Shown here: in pieces, positions 16,539-24,827 of the stretch
Position numbering within the stretch: the stretch's first letter is position 1
Layout: every line of letters begins with the position of its first letter
DNA from: Chryseobacterium sp. VAUSW3
GTDB taxonomy: Bacteria > Bacteroidota > Bacteroidia > Flavobacteriales > Weeksellaceae
Direction: 5' to 3'
Length of the DNA stretch: 64,000 bases
Assembly: GCF_002205795.1 (NCBI RefSeq)
Contig: NZ_NIUY01000002.1
Location: 124,001 to 188,000, forward strand
The notes under the pieces: model-generated
Told to the model about the DNA's origin: nothing
Database searches by the model: none
What the model saw: the letters and a program-made list of their open reading frames with translations, nothing else
Made by a program: the position numbers and the translations under genes

Positions 16539-18116
16539 ATGGCAGAAATAAATCCGGCAGAAGTATCTGCAATTCTTAAACAGCAGTTAGCCAACTTCGA
16601 CACCCAGTCGAATATTGAAGAAGTAGGAACTGTATTGACCATCGGTGATGGTATCGCTTTAGTATACGGTTTAGAAAATGTTCAGTACGGTGAATTGGTA
16701 AAATTCGAAAGCGGTATTGAAGGAATTGTTCTTAACCTTGCAGAAGACAACGTGGGTGTTGCACTTCTTGGTGAATCTAAGATGGTTAAAGAAGGAGATA
16801 CGGTAAACAGAACCAACAGAATTTCGTCAATTAAAGTTGGTGAAGGGATGTTAGGCAGAGTAGTAGATACTCTTGGTAACCCTATCGACGGAAAAGGACC
16901 TATCGGCGGAGATTTATTTGAAATGCCGCTTGAAAGAAAAGCTCCGGGAGTAATCTTCCGTCAACCGGTAACTGAACCGCTTCAGACTGGTATCGTAGCA
17001 ATCGATTCTATGATTCCTGTAGGTAGAGGGCAGAGAGAGCTTATTATTGGTGACCGCCAGACAGGTAAAACTACTGTAGCGATCGATACCATCCTTAACC
17101 AAAAGGAATTTTATGATGCAGGGCAGCCTGTATATTGTATTTATGTAGCCGTAGGACAAAAAGCTTCTACCGTTGCACAAATCGTTAAAACTTTAGAAGA
17201 TAAAGGAGCAATGGCTTATACTGTTGTAGTAACAGCTAACGCATCCGATCCAACTCCCATGCAGGTTTACGCACCAATGGCGGGAGCTTCCATCGGAGAA
17301 TATTTCCGTGATACGGGTAGACCGGCTTTGATCATCTATGATGATTTATCAAAACAGGCGGTAGCTTACCGTGAGCTTTCTCTATTGTTGAGAAGACCAC
17401 CGGGACGTGAAGCTTATCCAGGAGACGTATTCTACCTTCACTCCAGACTTTTGGAGCGTTCAGCTAAAGTTATTGCTGATGATACCATCGCAGCTCAGAT
17501 GAACGACTTACCGGATTCTTTAAGACCAATTGTAAAAGGTGGCGGGTCATTAACAGCACTTCCTATTATTGAAACTCAGGCGGGTGACGTTTCTGCGTAT
17601 ATCCCGACCAACGTAATTTCAATTACAGACGGACAGATTTTCCTTGAATCAGATTTATTTAACTCTGGTGTTCGTCCAGCGATTAACGTAGGTATTTCTG
17701 TATCACGTGTGGGTGGTAATGCTCAGATTAAATCAATGAAGAAAGTTTCTGGTACTTTGAAATTGGATCAGGCTCAGTACAAAGAACTTGAAGCGTTTGC
17801 TAAATTCGGTTCTGACCTCGATGCTTCAACTCTTGGAGTTATTTCTAAAGGCGAAAGAAACGTTGAGATTTTGAAACAGCCGGTAAATTCACCACTTCCT
17901 GTAGATTCTCAGGTAGCGATGATTTATGCAGGAACAGAAAACTTACTGAGAAACATCCCGATCAGAAAAGTAAAAGAATTCCAGAAAGAGTATGTAGAAT
18001 TCCTTAGATCAAAACACCCTGATACTATGGCAGCCATCAAAGCAGGAAAAATTGATGACAGCATTACAGGAGTTTTGAAGCAGGCTGCTACAGAACTGGC
18101 TTCTAAATACAACTAA
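16539..18116 (+). CDS. atpA: ATP synthase F1 subunit alpha
   Basis: The regulatory nucleotide-binding subunit, three copies per enzyme. The 525-residue protein has an N-terminal beta-barrel, a P-loop [15 protein letters not shown], the signature region with [17 protein letters not shown] and the C-terminal helical domain. The arginine finger lies in ISVSRVGG. Codon use is strongly biased as for abundant proteins. The 69-nt gap to atpG contains a perfect 13-bp inverted repeat. Confidence 0.97.
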   Translation: MAEINPAEVSAILKQQLANFDTQSNIEEVGTVLTIGDGIALVYGLENVQYGELVKFESGIEGIVLNLAEDNVGVALLGESKMVKEGDTVNRTNRISSIKVGEGMLGRVVDTLGNPIDGKGPIGGDLFEMPLERKAPGVIFRQPVTEPLQTGIVAIDSMIPVGRGQRELIIGDRQTGKTTVAIDTILNQKEFYDAGQPVYCIYVAVGQKASTVAQIVKTLEDKGAMAYTVVVTANASDPTPMQVYAPMAGASIGEYFRDTGRPALIIYDDLSKQAVAYRELSLLLRRPPGREAYPGDVFYLHSRLLERSAKVIADDTIAAQMNDLPDSLRPIVKGGGSLTALPIIETQAGDVSAYIPTNVISITDGQIFLESDLFNSGVRPAINVGISVSRVGGNAQIKSMKKVSGTLKLDQAQYKELEAFAKFGSDLDASTLGVISKGERNVEILKQPVNSPLPVDSQVAMIYAGTENLLRNIPIRKVKEFQKEYVEFLRSKHPDTMAAIKAGKIDDSITGVLKQAATELASKYN

Positions 18117-18128
18117 AATTAATTCAAT

Positions 18129-18164
18129 ATTCAATATTCAGATGAAAGATTCTGAATATTGAAT
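18129..18164 (+). repeat. 13-bp inverted repeat between atpA and atpG
   Basis: ATTCAATATTCAG (18129-18141) pairs perfectly with CTGAATATTGAAT (18152-18164) across a 10-nt loop. An extra half copy (ATTCAATATTCA) precedes the left arm. There is no long T run, so it looks more like a stability or pausing hairpin than a full terminator. Confidence 0.6.
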
Positions 18165-18185
18165 TTTAAATTTTCAATCCATAGA

Positions 18186-19043
18186 ATGGCTAACTTAAAG
18201 GAAATACGCGGAAGAATTACTTCAATCTCTTCTACAATGCAAATCACGAGTGCGATGAAAATGGTTTCGGCAGCGAAACTGAAGAAAGCAACCGATGCTA
18301 TTGTCATGTTGAGACCTTACTCAGAAAAACTGCAGGAAATTATTGCAAATGTGAGTGCGACTACAGAGTTGGAGGGTATTTCTACCTTCACTGCAGAGAG
18401 AGAAGTAAAAAAAGTTCTTTATATCGTAGTAACATCCAACAAAGGTCTTGCAGGTGCTTTTAACTCTTCGGTTATTAAAGAATTGAACGCAGTAATCGGA
18501 AATGCCAAACACGAAGTTGAAATTCTTTCTGTAGGTAAAAAAGTGTACGATGCGGTTAGAAGAACACGAACAGTTTACGATAACCAGAGTGCAATTTTCG
18601 ACGGAATGAGTTTTCAGGTGGTTTCCAATTTCATGGAGCACGTGATGAAGGATTATAAGGAAGAAAAATTCGATAAGGTTTTTGTGATTTATAATAAGTT
18701 CATTAACGCTGCAACGCAGGAAGTAAAAACCGAGCAGGTATTACCAATTGCAATGGCTGAAAAAGATGAAACGGTAAACACCGATTATATTTTTGAACCA
18801 AACGCTGCAGAAATCCTGAATGTTTTGATACCAAAATCCATCAAAACACAGGTTTATAAGGCAATTCTCGATTCAATTGCCTCAGAGCACGGAGCAAGGA
18901 TGACAGCGATGCACAAAGCTACCGACAATGCTGAAGCATTAAGAAACGAACTGAAAATTTTCTACAATAAAGCCCGTCAGGCTGCAATTACCAACGAAAT
19001 TCTGGAAATTGTATCCGGAGCAGAAGCTTTGAAGAATTCGTAA
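18186..19043 (+). CDS. atpG: ATP synthase F1 subunit gamma
   Basis: The central rotor shaft. The 285-residue protein begins MANLKEIRGRITSISSTMQI with the typical N-terminal helix (TSAMKMVSAAKLKKA) and ends with the C-terminal helix (ARQAAITNEILEIVSGAEAL). I chose the ATG at 18186. Nine upstream codons in frame fall in the inverted repeat and have no family match. atpD and atpC do not follow; the operon ends here at a terminator. Confidence 0.96.
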   Translation: MANLKEIRGRITSISSTMQITSAMKMVSAAKLKKATDAIVMLRPYSEKLQEIIANVSATTELEGISTFTAEREVKKVLYIVVTSNKGLAGAFNSSVIKELNAVIGNAKHEVEILSVGKKVYDAVRRTRTVYDNQSAIFDGMSFQVVSNFMEHVMKDYKEEKFDKVFVIYNKFINAATQEVKTEQVLPIAMAEKDETVNTDYIFEPNAAEILNVLIPKSIKTQVYKAILDSIASEHGARMTAMHKATDNAEALRNELKIFYNKARQAAITNEILEIVSGAEALKNS

Positions 19044-19063
19044 TAGCAGCGTAGTAAGATATT

Positions 19064-19095
19064 AAAAGCATCAGAGAGTTCTGGTGCTTTTTTTG
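19064..19095 (+). terminator. Terminator of the ATP synthase operon
   Basis: Stem AAAAGCATCAGA / TCTGGTGCTTTT with one G-U pair and a 4-nt loop is followed by a T run. It confirms that atpD and atpC are not part of this transcript. Confidence 0.88.
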
Positions 19096-19159
19096 TTATG
19101 ATGAAAAATCTTAAAATAGGTATTCAATTTTCGGAACTTTATTATAATTTAATTTTGTA

Positions 19160-19167
19160 TATCTTTG
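19160..19167 (+). promoter_or_regulatory. -7 element for the CNNM/CorC-like gene
   Basis: TATCTTTGC lies 25 nt before the ATG at 19192 and is a near-perfect TAnnTTTG element. The -33 is weak. Confidence 0.5.
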
Positions 19168-19191
19168 CATCAAATATTTTTAAAAATTTAA

Positions 19192-20550
19192 ATGGACTCG
19201 GACGTCGTCAAGCTTTTGTTAGCTTTATTCTTAGTATTACTCAATGGTTTTTTCGTAGCCGCAGAATTCTCTATCGTTAAAGTTCGTTACTCCCAAATCC
19301 AGCTCAAAGCCGCCGAAGGAAACTCAATGGCGAAACAGGCAGAGCACATCATCAAACATCTGGACGAATACCTTTCTGCCACGCAGCTCGGGATTACACT
19401 TGCATCACTTGGTTTAGGTTTTGTCGGCGAAAGCGCGCTGCACCACATCATCGAAAATCTTTTTCATTATTTCGGATTTGCAGTTGCAGATTCTACCGTT
19501 ACTACGGTTTCGCTCGTGACAAGTTTCTTAATCATTACCATTATGCACATCGTTTTTGGAGAATTAATTCCTAAATCGATTGCTATCCGGAAAGCAGAAC
19601 CTACCACCATGTTTATTGCGGTGCCGCTGAGGGCATTTTACACCATCTTCAAACCTTTTATCTGGACGATGAACCAAATGTCGAACGGAGTTTTAAGGTT
19701 AATGAAAATTCACCCGGCTTCCGAACACGAAATTCACTCCACAGAAGAACTTCAGCTATTGGTAAAACAGTCTGCAGATTCGGGTGAAATTGAAGAAGAG
19801 AATTACGAGATTATTAAAAATGCCTTCGATTTTACAGATCATTCTGCCAAGCAAATCATGGTGCCGCGCCAAAATATTGCGTCGATTGATATTGATGATT
19901 CAGTAGAGGAAATTATTTCAAAAATAATGGATGGTGGTTATTCCAGAGTTCCTGTGTACAGCGGTTCTATTGATAATATTATCGGGATTTTTTATGCTAA
20001 AGAAATTATCCGAGAATACATTAAAAGGAAAGGAATCATCGATCACGAAGTTTTAAAAGAACTGATGCGCGAACCGTTTTTCGTAGTGGGAAGTAAAAAG
20101 ATTTCGGACCTTTTGAAGGTTTTCCAGCAGAAAAAACAGCATCTCGCAGTTGTAATTGATGAATTTGGCGGTACAGAAGGGATTATCACGCTCGAAGATA
20201 TTTTGGAAGAATTGGTAGGTGAAATTCAGGATGAAGAAGACGACGAGGATAAAATTGTAGAGAAAGTTGGCGAGAATGTGTTTTGGGTTCAGGCAACTCA
20301 GCCTTTGGATGAAATTAACGAACATTTGCCGAAATCATTCCCACTTTCAGAAGATGGGGAGTACAATACATTGGCAGGTTTTATTTTGCATGAACTTGAA
20401 GATATTCCGGAAGAAAACCAGGAATTCAGCATCAATGATTATCACGTTAAAATTCTGAAAATGCAGAACAAGAGTGTTGATTTGGTAGAGCTTACCTTCG
20501 AAGAACCCAATATTCTGAGTGATTTGGCAGATGAACTTGGTGAAATTTAA
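19192..20550 (+). CDS. Hemolysin-type CNNM/CorC family membrane protein
   Basis: A 452-residue protein of the CNNM/CorC (TlyC, UPF0053) family, linked to magnesium transport or homeostasis. It has an N-terminal CNNM membrane domain of three to four helices (LLLALFLVLLNGFFVAAEFSIVKVR is the hallmark). Two CBS domains follow (VPRQNIASIDIDDSVEEI and the region FFVVGSKKISDLLKVFQQKK), then a C-terminal CorC_HlyC domain (EDGEYNTLAGFILHELEDIPE). The old name hemolysin is historical. It is followed 4 nt later by clpS. Confidence 0.92.
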   Translation: MDSDVVKLLLALFLVLLNGFFVAAEFSIVKVRYSQIQLKAAEGNSMAKQAEHIIKHLDEYLSATQLGITLASLGLGFVGESALHHIIENLFHYFGFAVADSTVTTVSLVTSFLIITIMHIVFGELIPKSIAIRKAEPTTMFIAVPLRAFYTIFKPFIWTMNQMSNGVLRLMKIHPASEHEIHSTEELQLLVKQSADSGEIEEENYEIIKNAFDFTDHSAKQIMVPRQNIASIDIDDSVEEIISKIMDGGYSRVPVYSGSIDNIIGIFYAKEIIREYIKRKGIIDHEVLKELMREPFFVVGSKKISDLLKVFQQKKQHLAVVIDEFGGTEGIITLEDILEELVGEIQDEEDDEDKIVEKVGENVFWVQATQPLDEINEHLPKSFPLSEDGEYNTLAGFILHELEDIPEENQEFSINDYHVKILKMQNKSVDLVELTFEEPNILSDLADELGEI

Positions 20551-20554
20551 GAAA

Positions 20555-20869
20555 ATGAGCAGATTTTATACAAATAATTCAGTTCACGATTACGAAAAAC
20601 CAGAGCGCGAATACGATGAAGAAGTGGCGCTTTTGGAAAAAGAAGACGAAGTTTATAAACTCGTTCTCTGGAACGATGATGTAAATACATTCGATTATGT
20701 TATTGAAGCACTTATCGAAATCTGCCGACACACGCTTGAGCAGGCTGAGCAATGCACGATTCTGGTTCATTACAAAGGGAAATGTACCGTGAAAACAGGA
20801 AGCTTGGAAATCCTGAAGCCAATGCACGAAAAATTAATCTCCAGAAGTTTAACTTCAGAAATAGTATAA
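20555..20869 (+). CDS. clpS: ATP-dependent Clp protease adaptor ClpS
   Basis: ClpS delivers N-degron substrates to ClpAP or ClpCP. The 104-residue protein has the substrate-binding core YKLVLWNDDVNTFDYVIEAL, the HYKGKCTVKTGSLEILKPM strand region and a charged N-terminal tail. I chose the ATG at 20555, just after the upstream stop codon. An in-frame start 36 nt earlier would overlap the CNNM gene. A terminator follows. Confidence 0.93.
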   Translation: MSRFYTNNSVHDYEKPEREYDEEVALLEKEDEVYKLVLWNDDVNTFDYVIEALIEICRHTLEQAEQCTILVHYKGKCTVKTGSLEILKPMHEKLISRSLTSEIV

Positions 20870-20871
20870 AC

Positions 20872-20899
20872 AAAGTTTCGGTTTTTCTGAAACTTTTTT
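20872..20899 (+). terminator. Terminator after clpS
   Basis: Stem AAAGTTTC / GAAACTTT is followed by a T run. Confidence 0.75.
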
Positions 20900-20913
20900 A
20901 TGATAAAAATATT

Positions 20914-21570
20914 ATGAGCACCATATTAATCATTATTATCGCGGCAACTGCAATTTTCAGTTACTTTGGATTCAGTAACCAGCAACTTTTCGAGAAATAT
21001 AAGTTCAATGTTGGCGCAATCCGCGGCAATAAAGAATATATACGATTAATTTCTGCAGGATTTCTACATGGAGATTTAATGCATTTGCTCTTCAATATGA
21101 TGACGCTGTATTTCTTTGGACCTATTGTTTTGCAGGCTTTCGGCGAAATAGGATTTTTGGCGGTTTATTTTGGGTCTATACTTTTAGGAAATCTTTTCTC
21201 GCTTTATCTTTACCAAAACCAGTCCTGGTACTCGGCAATTGGAGCGAGTGGCGGCGTTTCAGGAATTTTATTTGCTTCCATCGCCATGATTCCTGATCTG
21301 GGAATTTATTTCTTCTTTATACCGATACCGATTCCGGGATATATTTTCGGATTGTTATACTTCGGATATTCTGTTTACAGCATGCTGAATCCGCGTCAAC
21401 ATGACAATATCGGTCATGCTGCTCACATGGGCGGAGCTTTTTTCGGATTGGTTTACGCAGTCGCATTGCAGCCAGAACGAGCTGTTGAAAATTCACTTTT
21501 CCTGGGTATCATGGCATTACCGCTTATTTATATGGCGTATATGGTTTTCGTGAAAAAGAAAATTGGTTAG
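20914..21570 (+). CDS. Rhomboid family intramembrane serine protease
   Basis: A 218-residue protein with six membrane helices. The nucleophile is Ser112 in GASGG, and the catalytic His is H171 in GHAAHMGGAFFG. The oxyanion-side residues H57 and N61 are in LMHLLFNM. All rhomboid active-site elements are intact, so it should cleave membrane proteins. I chose the ATG at 20914, after the clpS terminator. A longer in-frame form would read through clpS and has no membrane features. Confidence 0.92.
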   Translation: MSTILIIIIAATAIFSYFGFSNQQLFEKYKFNVGAIRGNKEYIRLISAGFLHGDLMHLLFNMMTLYFFGPIVLQAFGEIGFLAVYFGSILLGNLFSLYLYQNQSWYSAIGASGGVSGILFASIAMIPDLGIYFFFIPIPIPGYIFGLLYFGYSVYSMLNPRQHDNIGHAAHMGGAFFGLVYAVALQPERAVENSLFLGIMALPLIYMAYMVFVKKKIG

Positions 21571-21611
21571 TTTTTTTAGGAGCAACAAAACGGATTTCTT
21601 CTTTTGAAGAG

Positions 21612-21760
21612 TGGTCCCGTTTTTCGCTACAATCTTTTTTTTCACGCGCTTCGCTCGCGCAAAAAAAGGATTTCCACTGCAACCGGGGCTAGAATTTCTG
21701 TCGGGTTTTCTCCAGAAGATTTATAATTACACTTTTTGGCGCTCGCTTCGCTCGCGCCCG
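21612..21760. repeat. Intergenic imperfect palindrome with two short hairpins
   Basis: A large imperfect palindrome (about 21614-21692): a CCCG..CGCTACAATC arm and T run, a GC hairpin, then an A run and GGATTTCCACTGCAACC..GGGG arm. A second hairpin (GGCGC / GCGCC) lies at 21738-21758. The 14-mer CGCTTCGCTCGCGC occurs twice (21647-21660 and 21744-21757). No coding frame is credible. It is related in layout to 30615-30662 and 59261-59321. Confidence 0.6.
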
Positions 21761-21771
21761 ATTAGGTCACT

Positions 21772-22617
21772 TTACTTCCTGCCGAAAACAAACCGGTCAT
21801 TGCCGGAAATATCCTTGATGAGATGTACTTCAGATAGAACGTTAGTGAAAAGAGCTTTGGTTTCCTCACCTAATTTCTGATTAATTTCCAGGAACACCAT
21901 TCCCTTTTCTGTCAGGTGATTATTGCAGTCTTCAGCAATTTTTTCGTAAAATATCAGGGCATTTGAAGTAGGAGAGAACAATGCCATTTTGGGTTCAAAT
22001 TCCTTTACCGAATCAGCAATTTCTTTTTCCTCATCAATGCCAATGTAAGGCGGATTCGAAATAATAATATCGTAAACTTCTAATAAATATTCTTCAAGAT
22101 AATTCTGGTGGATGAAATTAATATCTGCCTCGTGGAAATCCGCATTTTTCTTCGCGGTTTTCAGGGCTTTTTCAGAAAAATCTATTGCTGAAACCTTGGC
22201 TTCAGGAAATTTCTTTTTCAAAACAATGGGAATAATCCCACTTCCGGTACCAATGTCCAGAATTTTCAAATCTGTTACCTTATTTTTGTGAATTTCGGTG
22301 ATTGCAAGTTCCAAAAGCTCCTCAGTTTCCGGTCTTGGAATCAGTACATTTTCGTCCACAAAAAATTTCAATCCATAAAATTCGGTTTCACCCAGGATTT
22401 GCTGGTATGGTTTTCCTGCTTTTAATTCAGTGATTATTTTTATAAAAACGCTGTTTTGTTCTTCAGAAATAATGTGGTCCTCAGATCTCCTTAATTCAAA
22501 TTTATTGATTCCTAAAATTTGGGTGCAAAAAATTGAAAACAGTTCGCTGATTTCGGAATTTGCGTAAATTCCAGATATTTGGTTTTCAAAAGATTCTTTT
22601 AATTCAGAAATAATCAT
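21772..22617 (-). CDS. prmC: Release factor glutamine methyltransferase PrmC
   Basis: PrmC (HemK) methylates the glutamine of the GGQ motif in peptide release factors, using SAM. The 281-residue protein has an N-terminal helical domain with the block GKPYQQILGETEFYGLKF. The Rossmann motif I is DIGTGSGIIPIVLKKKFP, and the catalytic SNPPYIG is present. The length is normal. It is convergent with the rhomboid gene, with the palindromic repeat between them. Confidence 0.94.
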   Translation of the reverse strand: MIISELKESFENQISGIYANSEISELFSIFCTQILGINKFELRRSEDHIISEEQNSVFIKIITELKAGKPYQQILGETEFYGLKFFVDENVLIPRPETEELLELAITEIHKNKVTDLKILDIGTGSGIIPIVLKKKFPEAKVSAIDFSEKALKTAKKNADFHEADINFIHQNYLEEYLLEVYDIIISNPPYIGIDEEKEIADSVKEFEPKMALFSPTSNALIFYEKIAEDCNNHLTEKGMVFLEINQKLGEETKALFTNVLSEVHLIKDISGNDRFVFGRK

Positions 22618-22722
22618 TCTTCTTAATTGGGATTTAAATATAATTCCTTTTTTTGAAAACGCATAAATCGAGACACCAAAATCTGTAAAAACACGCGGTA
22701 ATAAAGGAAATTATTGAAATTC

Positions 22723-22754
22723 TTGTAATTTTGTGAATAATTTTACTATTTTTG
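22723..22754 (+). promoter_or_regulatory. Promoter of the NlpC/P60-dapD-glycosyltransferase operon
   Basis: TTG (22723-22725), 21 nt, TATTTTTG (22747-22754) matches the Bacteroidetes pattern, 20 nt before the lipoprotein ATG. Confidence 0.5.
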
Positions 22755-22774
22755 AACAACCCTCACTGTTAAAA

Positions 22775-23311
22775 ATGAAAAACGTTCTATTTGCAATTCT
22801 TGCATTATTTTTTGTAGTTTCCTGTGGAACTTCAACCCCAGTAGTTAAAAGAAGTGTACCTACAAAAACTGTTAAAAAAAGCCCGGATCTTAAACCGCTG
22901 GAGTCTAATTTTTCTGGGAAAGTAAATGCGCAGATTCAGGAAATTCTTAAAGATGCGCAAAAATATCTTGGTGCTCCGTACAAATATGCGGGCAATACTT
23001 CAGCTGGTTTCGACTGTTCTGGTTTGGTTACCAAGGTTTTCAATGAAAACAATACAAAGCTTCCGCGCCGGTCTGAAGATCAGTCTACGGTTGGTAAACA
23101 AATCAATATTCGTGATACAAAACCGGGAGATCTTGTATTTTTCGCTACAGCAGGCGGCAGCAGGGTTTCTCATGTAGGAATTGTACACGATATCGGAAGT
23201 AATGGCGAAGTGAAATTTATCCATGCATCTACGTCTAAAGGCGTGATTATTTCTTCACTTAACGAAAAATATTGGAACAAAGCTTATCTATTCGCCCGAA
23301 GAGTTTTGTAA
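22775..23311 (+). CDS. NlpC/P60 family lipoprotein (peptidoglycan endopeptidase)
   Basis: A 178-residue secreted cysteine peptidase. It has a lipoprotein signal peptide with the lipobox cysteine at position 17 (FFVVSCG), a basic linker, and a C-terminal NlpC/P60 domain. The catalytic Cys81 lies in GFDCSGLV, His133 in VSHVGIV, and the third residue His150 in FIHAS. It likely cleaves peptidoglycan cross-bridges or stem peptides. I chose the ATG at 22775 because it gives a proper lipoprotein signal and lies after the promoter. It is followed by dapD 38 nt later; both genes touch diaminopimelate and cell-wall metabolism. Confidence 0.9.
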   Translation: MKNVLFAILALFFVVSCGTSTPVVKRSVPTKTVKKSPDLKPLESNFSGKVNAQIQEILKDAQKYLGAPYKYAGNTSAGFDCSGLVTKVFNENNTKLPRRSEDQSTVGKQINIRDTKPGDLVFFATAGGSRVSHVGIVHDIGSNGEVKFIHASTSKGVIISSLNEKYWNKAYLFARRVL

Positions 23312-23349
23312 ATTTGCGCCAATTAAATTCTTATAAAACAATCAAAATT

Positions 23350-24159
23350 ATGTTACAGCAAACTATCGAGAATATCTGGGATAACCGCGAACTTTTGAAA
23401 GATGAAGACAGCCAAAAATCCATCCGTGAGGTAATCCGTCAGTTGGATTTGGGTGAACTGCGTGTTGCGGAGCCTACAGAAAATGGCTGGAAAGTGAATG
23501 AATGGGTGAAAAAAGCAGTCGTGATGTATTTCCCTATTCAAAAAATGGAAACTATTGAAGTGGGTCCTTTTGAATTCCACGATAAAATGCCGTTGAAAAG
23601 AAATTATGCTGAGAAAGGTGTTCGAGTAGTGCCGCATGCCGTGGCACGTGAAGGAGCTTTTATTGCTTCAGGAGTAATTTTAATGCCTTCTTACGTAAAT
23701 ATTGGTGCTTATGTAGATTCCGGAACGATGGTCGATACCTGGGCAACTGTTGGCAGCTGCGCACAGATCGGGAAAAACGTTCACTTGAGCGGTGGTGTAG
23801 GAATTGGCGGAGTTTTGGAACCACTTCAGGCTGCACCCGTAATTATTGAAGATGATGTTTTTGTAGGTTCAAGATGTATCGTGGTAGAAGGAGTTCACGT
23901 AGAAAAGGAAGCTGTTTTGGGAGCAAATGTTGTCCTTACCGCTTCTACAAAAATCATCGATGTAACCGGTTCCGAGCCTGTTGAAATTAAAGGAAGAGTT
24001 CCGGCCCGTTCCGTTGTAATTCCCGGAAGTTATACGAAACAGTTTCCTGCTGGTGAATATCAGGTTCCTTGTGCTTTAATTATCGGACAGCGTAAAGAAT
24101 CTACTGACAAAAAAACTTCTCTTAACGACGCATTGAGAGAAAATAATGTTGCTGTTTAA
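23350..24159 (+). CDS. dapD: Tetrahydrodipicolinate N-succinyltransferase DapD
   Basis: DapD succinylates tetrahydrodipicolinate using succinyl-CoA in lysine and meso-diaminopimelate synthesis. The 269-residue protein has a helical N-terminus and a long left-handed beta-helix of hexapeptide repeats (VRVVPHAVAREGAFIASGVI, GAYVDSGTMVDTWATVGSCA, GVGIGGVLEPLQAAPVIIED). The start at 23350 gives the normal N-terminus MLQQTIENIWDNRELL; 26 codons upstream overlap the lipoprotein gene and are not family-like. The next gene starts 5 nt after it. Confidence 0.95.
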   Translation: MLQQTIENIWDNRELLKDEDSQKSIREVIRQLDLGELRVAEPTENGWKVNEWVKKAVVMYFPIQKMETIEVGPFEFHDKMPLKRNYAEKGVRVVPHAVAREGAFIASGVILMPSYVNIGAYVDSGTMVDTWATVGSCAQIGKNVHLSGGVGIGGVLEPLQAAPVIIEDDVFVGSRCIVVEGVHVEKEAVLGANVVLTASTKIIDVTGSEPVEIKGRVPARSVVIPGSYTKQFPAGEYQVPCALIIGQRKESTDKKTSLNDALRENNVAV

Positions 24160-24164
24160 AGAAT

Positions 24165-24827
24165 ATGGCGATTCCAAAACAAATATTTCAAACCTTTAAG
24201 TCAGAAAAATTACCATGGCTTACTCGGATGCATATCAAAAGAATGCTACGAAGAAATCGGGAATATACTTATCATTTTTACGACGATGAGCGTATTGAAA
24301 AATTTTTGCTAGAAGAATTTCCACGTGAATATTATGTGGCGTATAAAAGTCTTACCGTTGGAGCGGCTAAAGCAGACTTTTTCCGCTACGCAATTTTGTA
24401 TAAAAAAGGTGGGATTTATTTGGATATAGATTGTAAATTGATTTCCAGATTTCGGGATTTTATTAAAGATTCTGATGAGGCAATTATTTCAATCGAAAAC
24501 AATGGCCATCATTATACGCAATGGGCGCTAATTTTTGATGTCGGTCATCCTTTCTTGAAAAGAACATTGGAATTGTGCCTGATCAACATTTTTGAACACC
24601 GATATCCTCATGATGTTCATCAAACAACAGGTCCGACTGTTTTCACACACGCTATCAAGGAGGTTTTGCAGCAGGCTCCAAATACACCCTACCGAGAAAT
24701 GGGAATGGAGTACGAAGGTCATATCGATGATAAATACAAACTTGCAAAGTTCTTCCTTTATAAAAACAGGACAGAGCATTGGAAAAAGCAACAATTGTCG
24801 CAGGATATTATAAAACCGTTTGAGTAA
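24165..24827 (+). CDS. Glycosyltransferase with DXD motif (GT32/OCH1-like)
   Basis: A 220-residue soluble glycosyltransferase of the DXD sugar-binding type (GT32). The early IPKQIFQTFKSEKLPW, the FYDDERIEKFL block and the central KADFFRYAILYKKGGIYLDIDC with the metal-binding DXD are diagnostic. It probably transfers a hexose or hexosamine in lipopolysaccharide or another glycan; donor and acceptor are unknown. Its stop overlaps the start of the next glycosyltransferase by one nucleotide, so the two are coupled. Confidence 0.88.
   Translation: MAIPKQIFQTFKSEKLPWLTRMHIKRMLRRNREYTYHFYDDERIEKFLLEEFPREYYVAYKSLTVGAAKADFFRYAILYKKGGIYLDIDCKLISRFRDFIKDSDEAIISIENNGHHYTQWALIFDVGHPFLKRTLELCLINIFEHRYPHDVHQTTGPTVFTHAIKEVLQQAPNTPYREMGMEYEGHIDDKYKLAKFFLYKNRTEHWKKQQLSQDIIKPFE

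Noticed and set aside
21611-21880. 89-codon plus-strand frame through the palindromic repeat
   Set aside because: It crosses the hairpins and the 3' end of prmC and is rich in Arg, Phe and Ser with no family likeness.
23272-23349. Upstream start of dapD inside the NlpC/P60 gene
   Set aside because: The extra 26 residues are not part of the DapD family and overlap the preceding gene.
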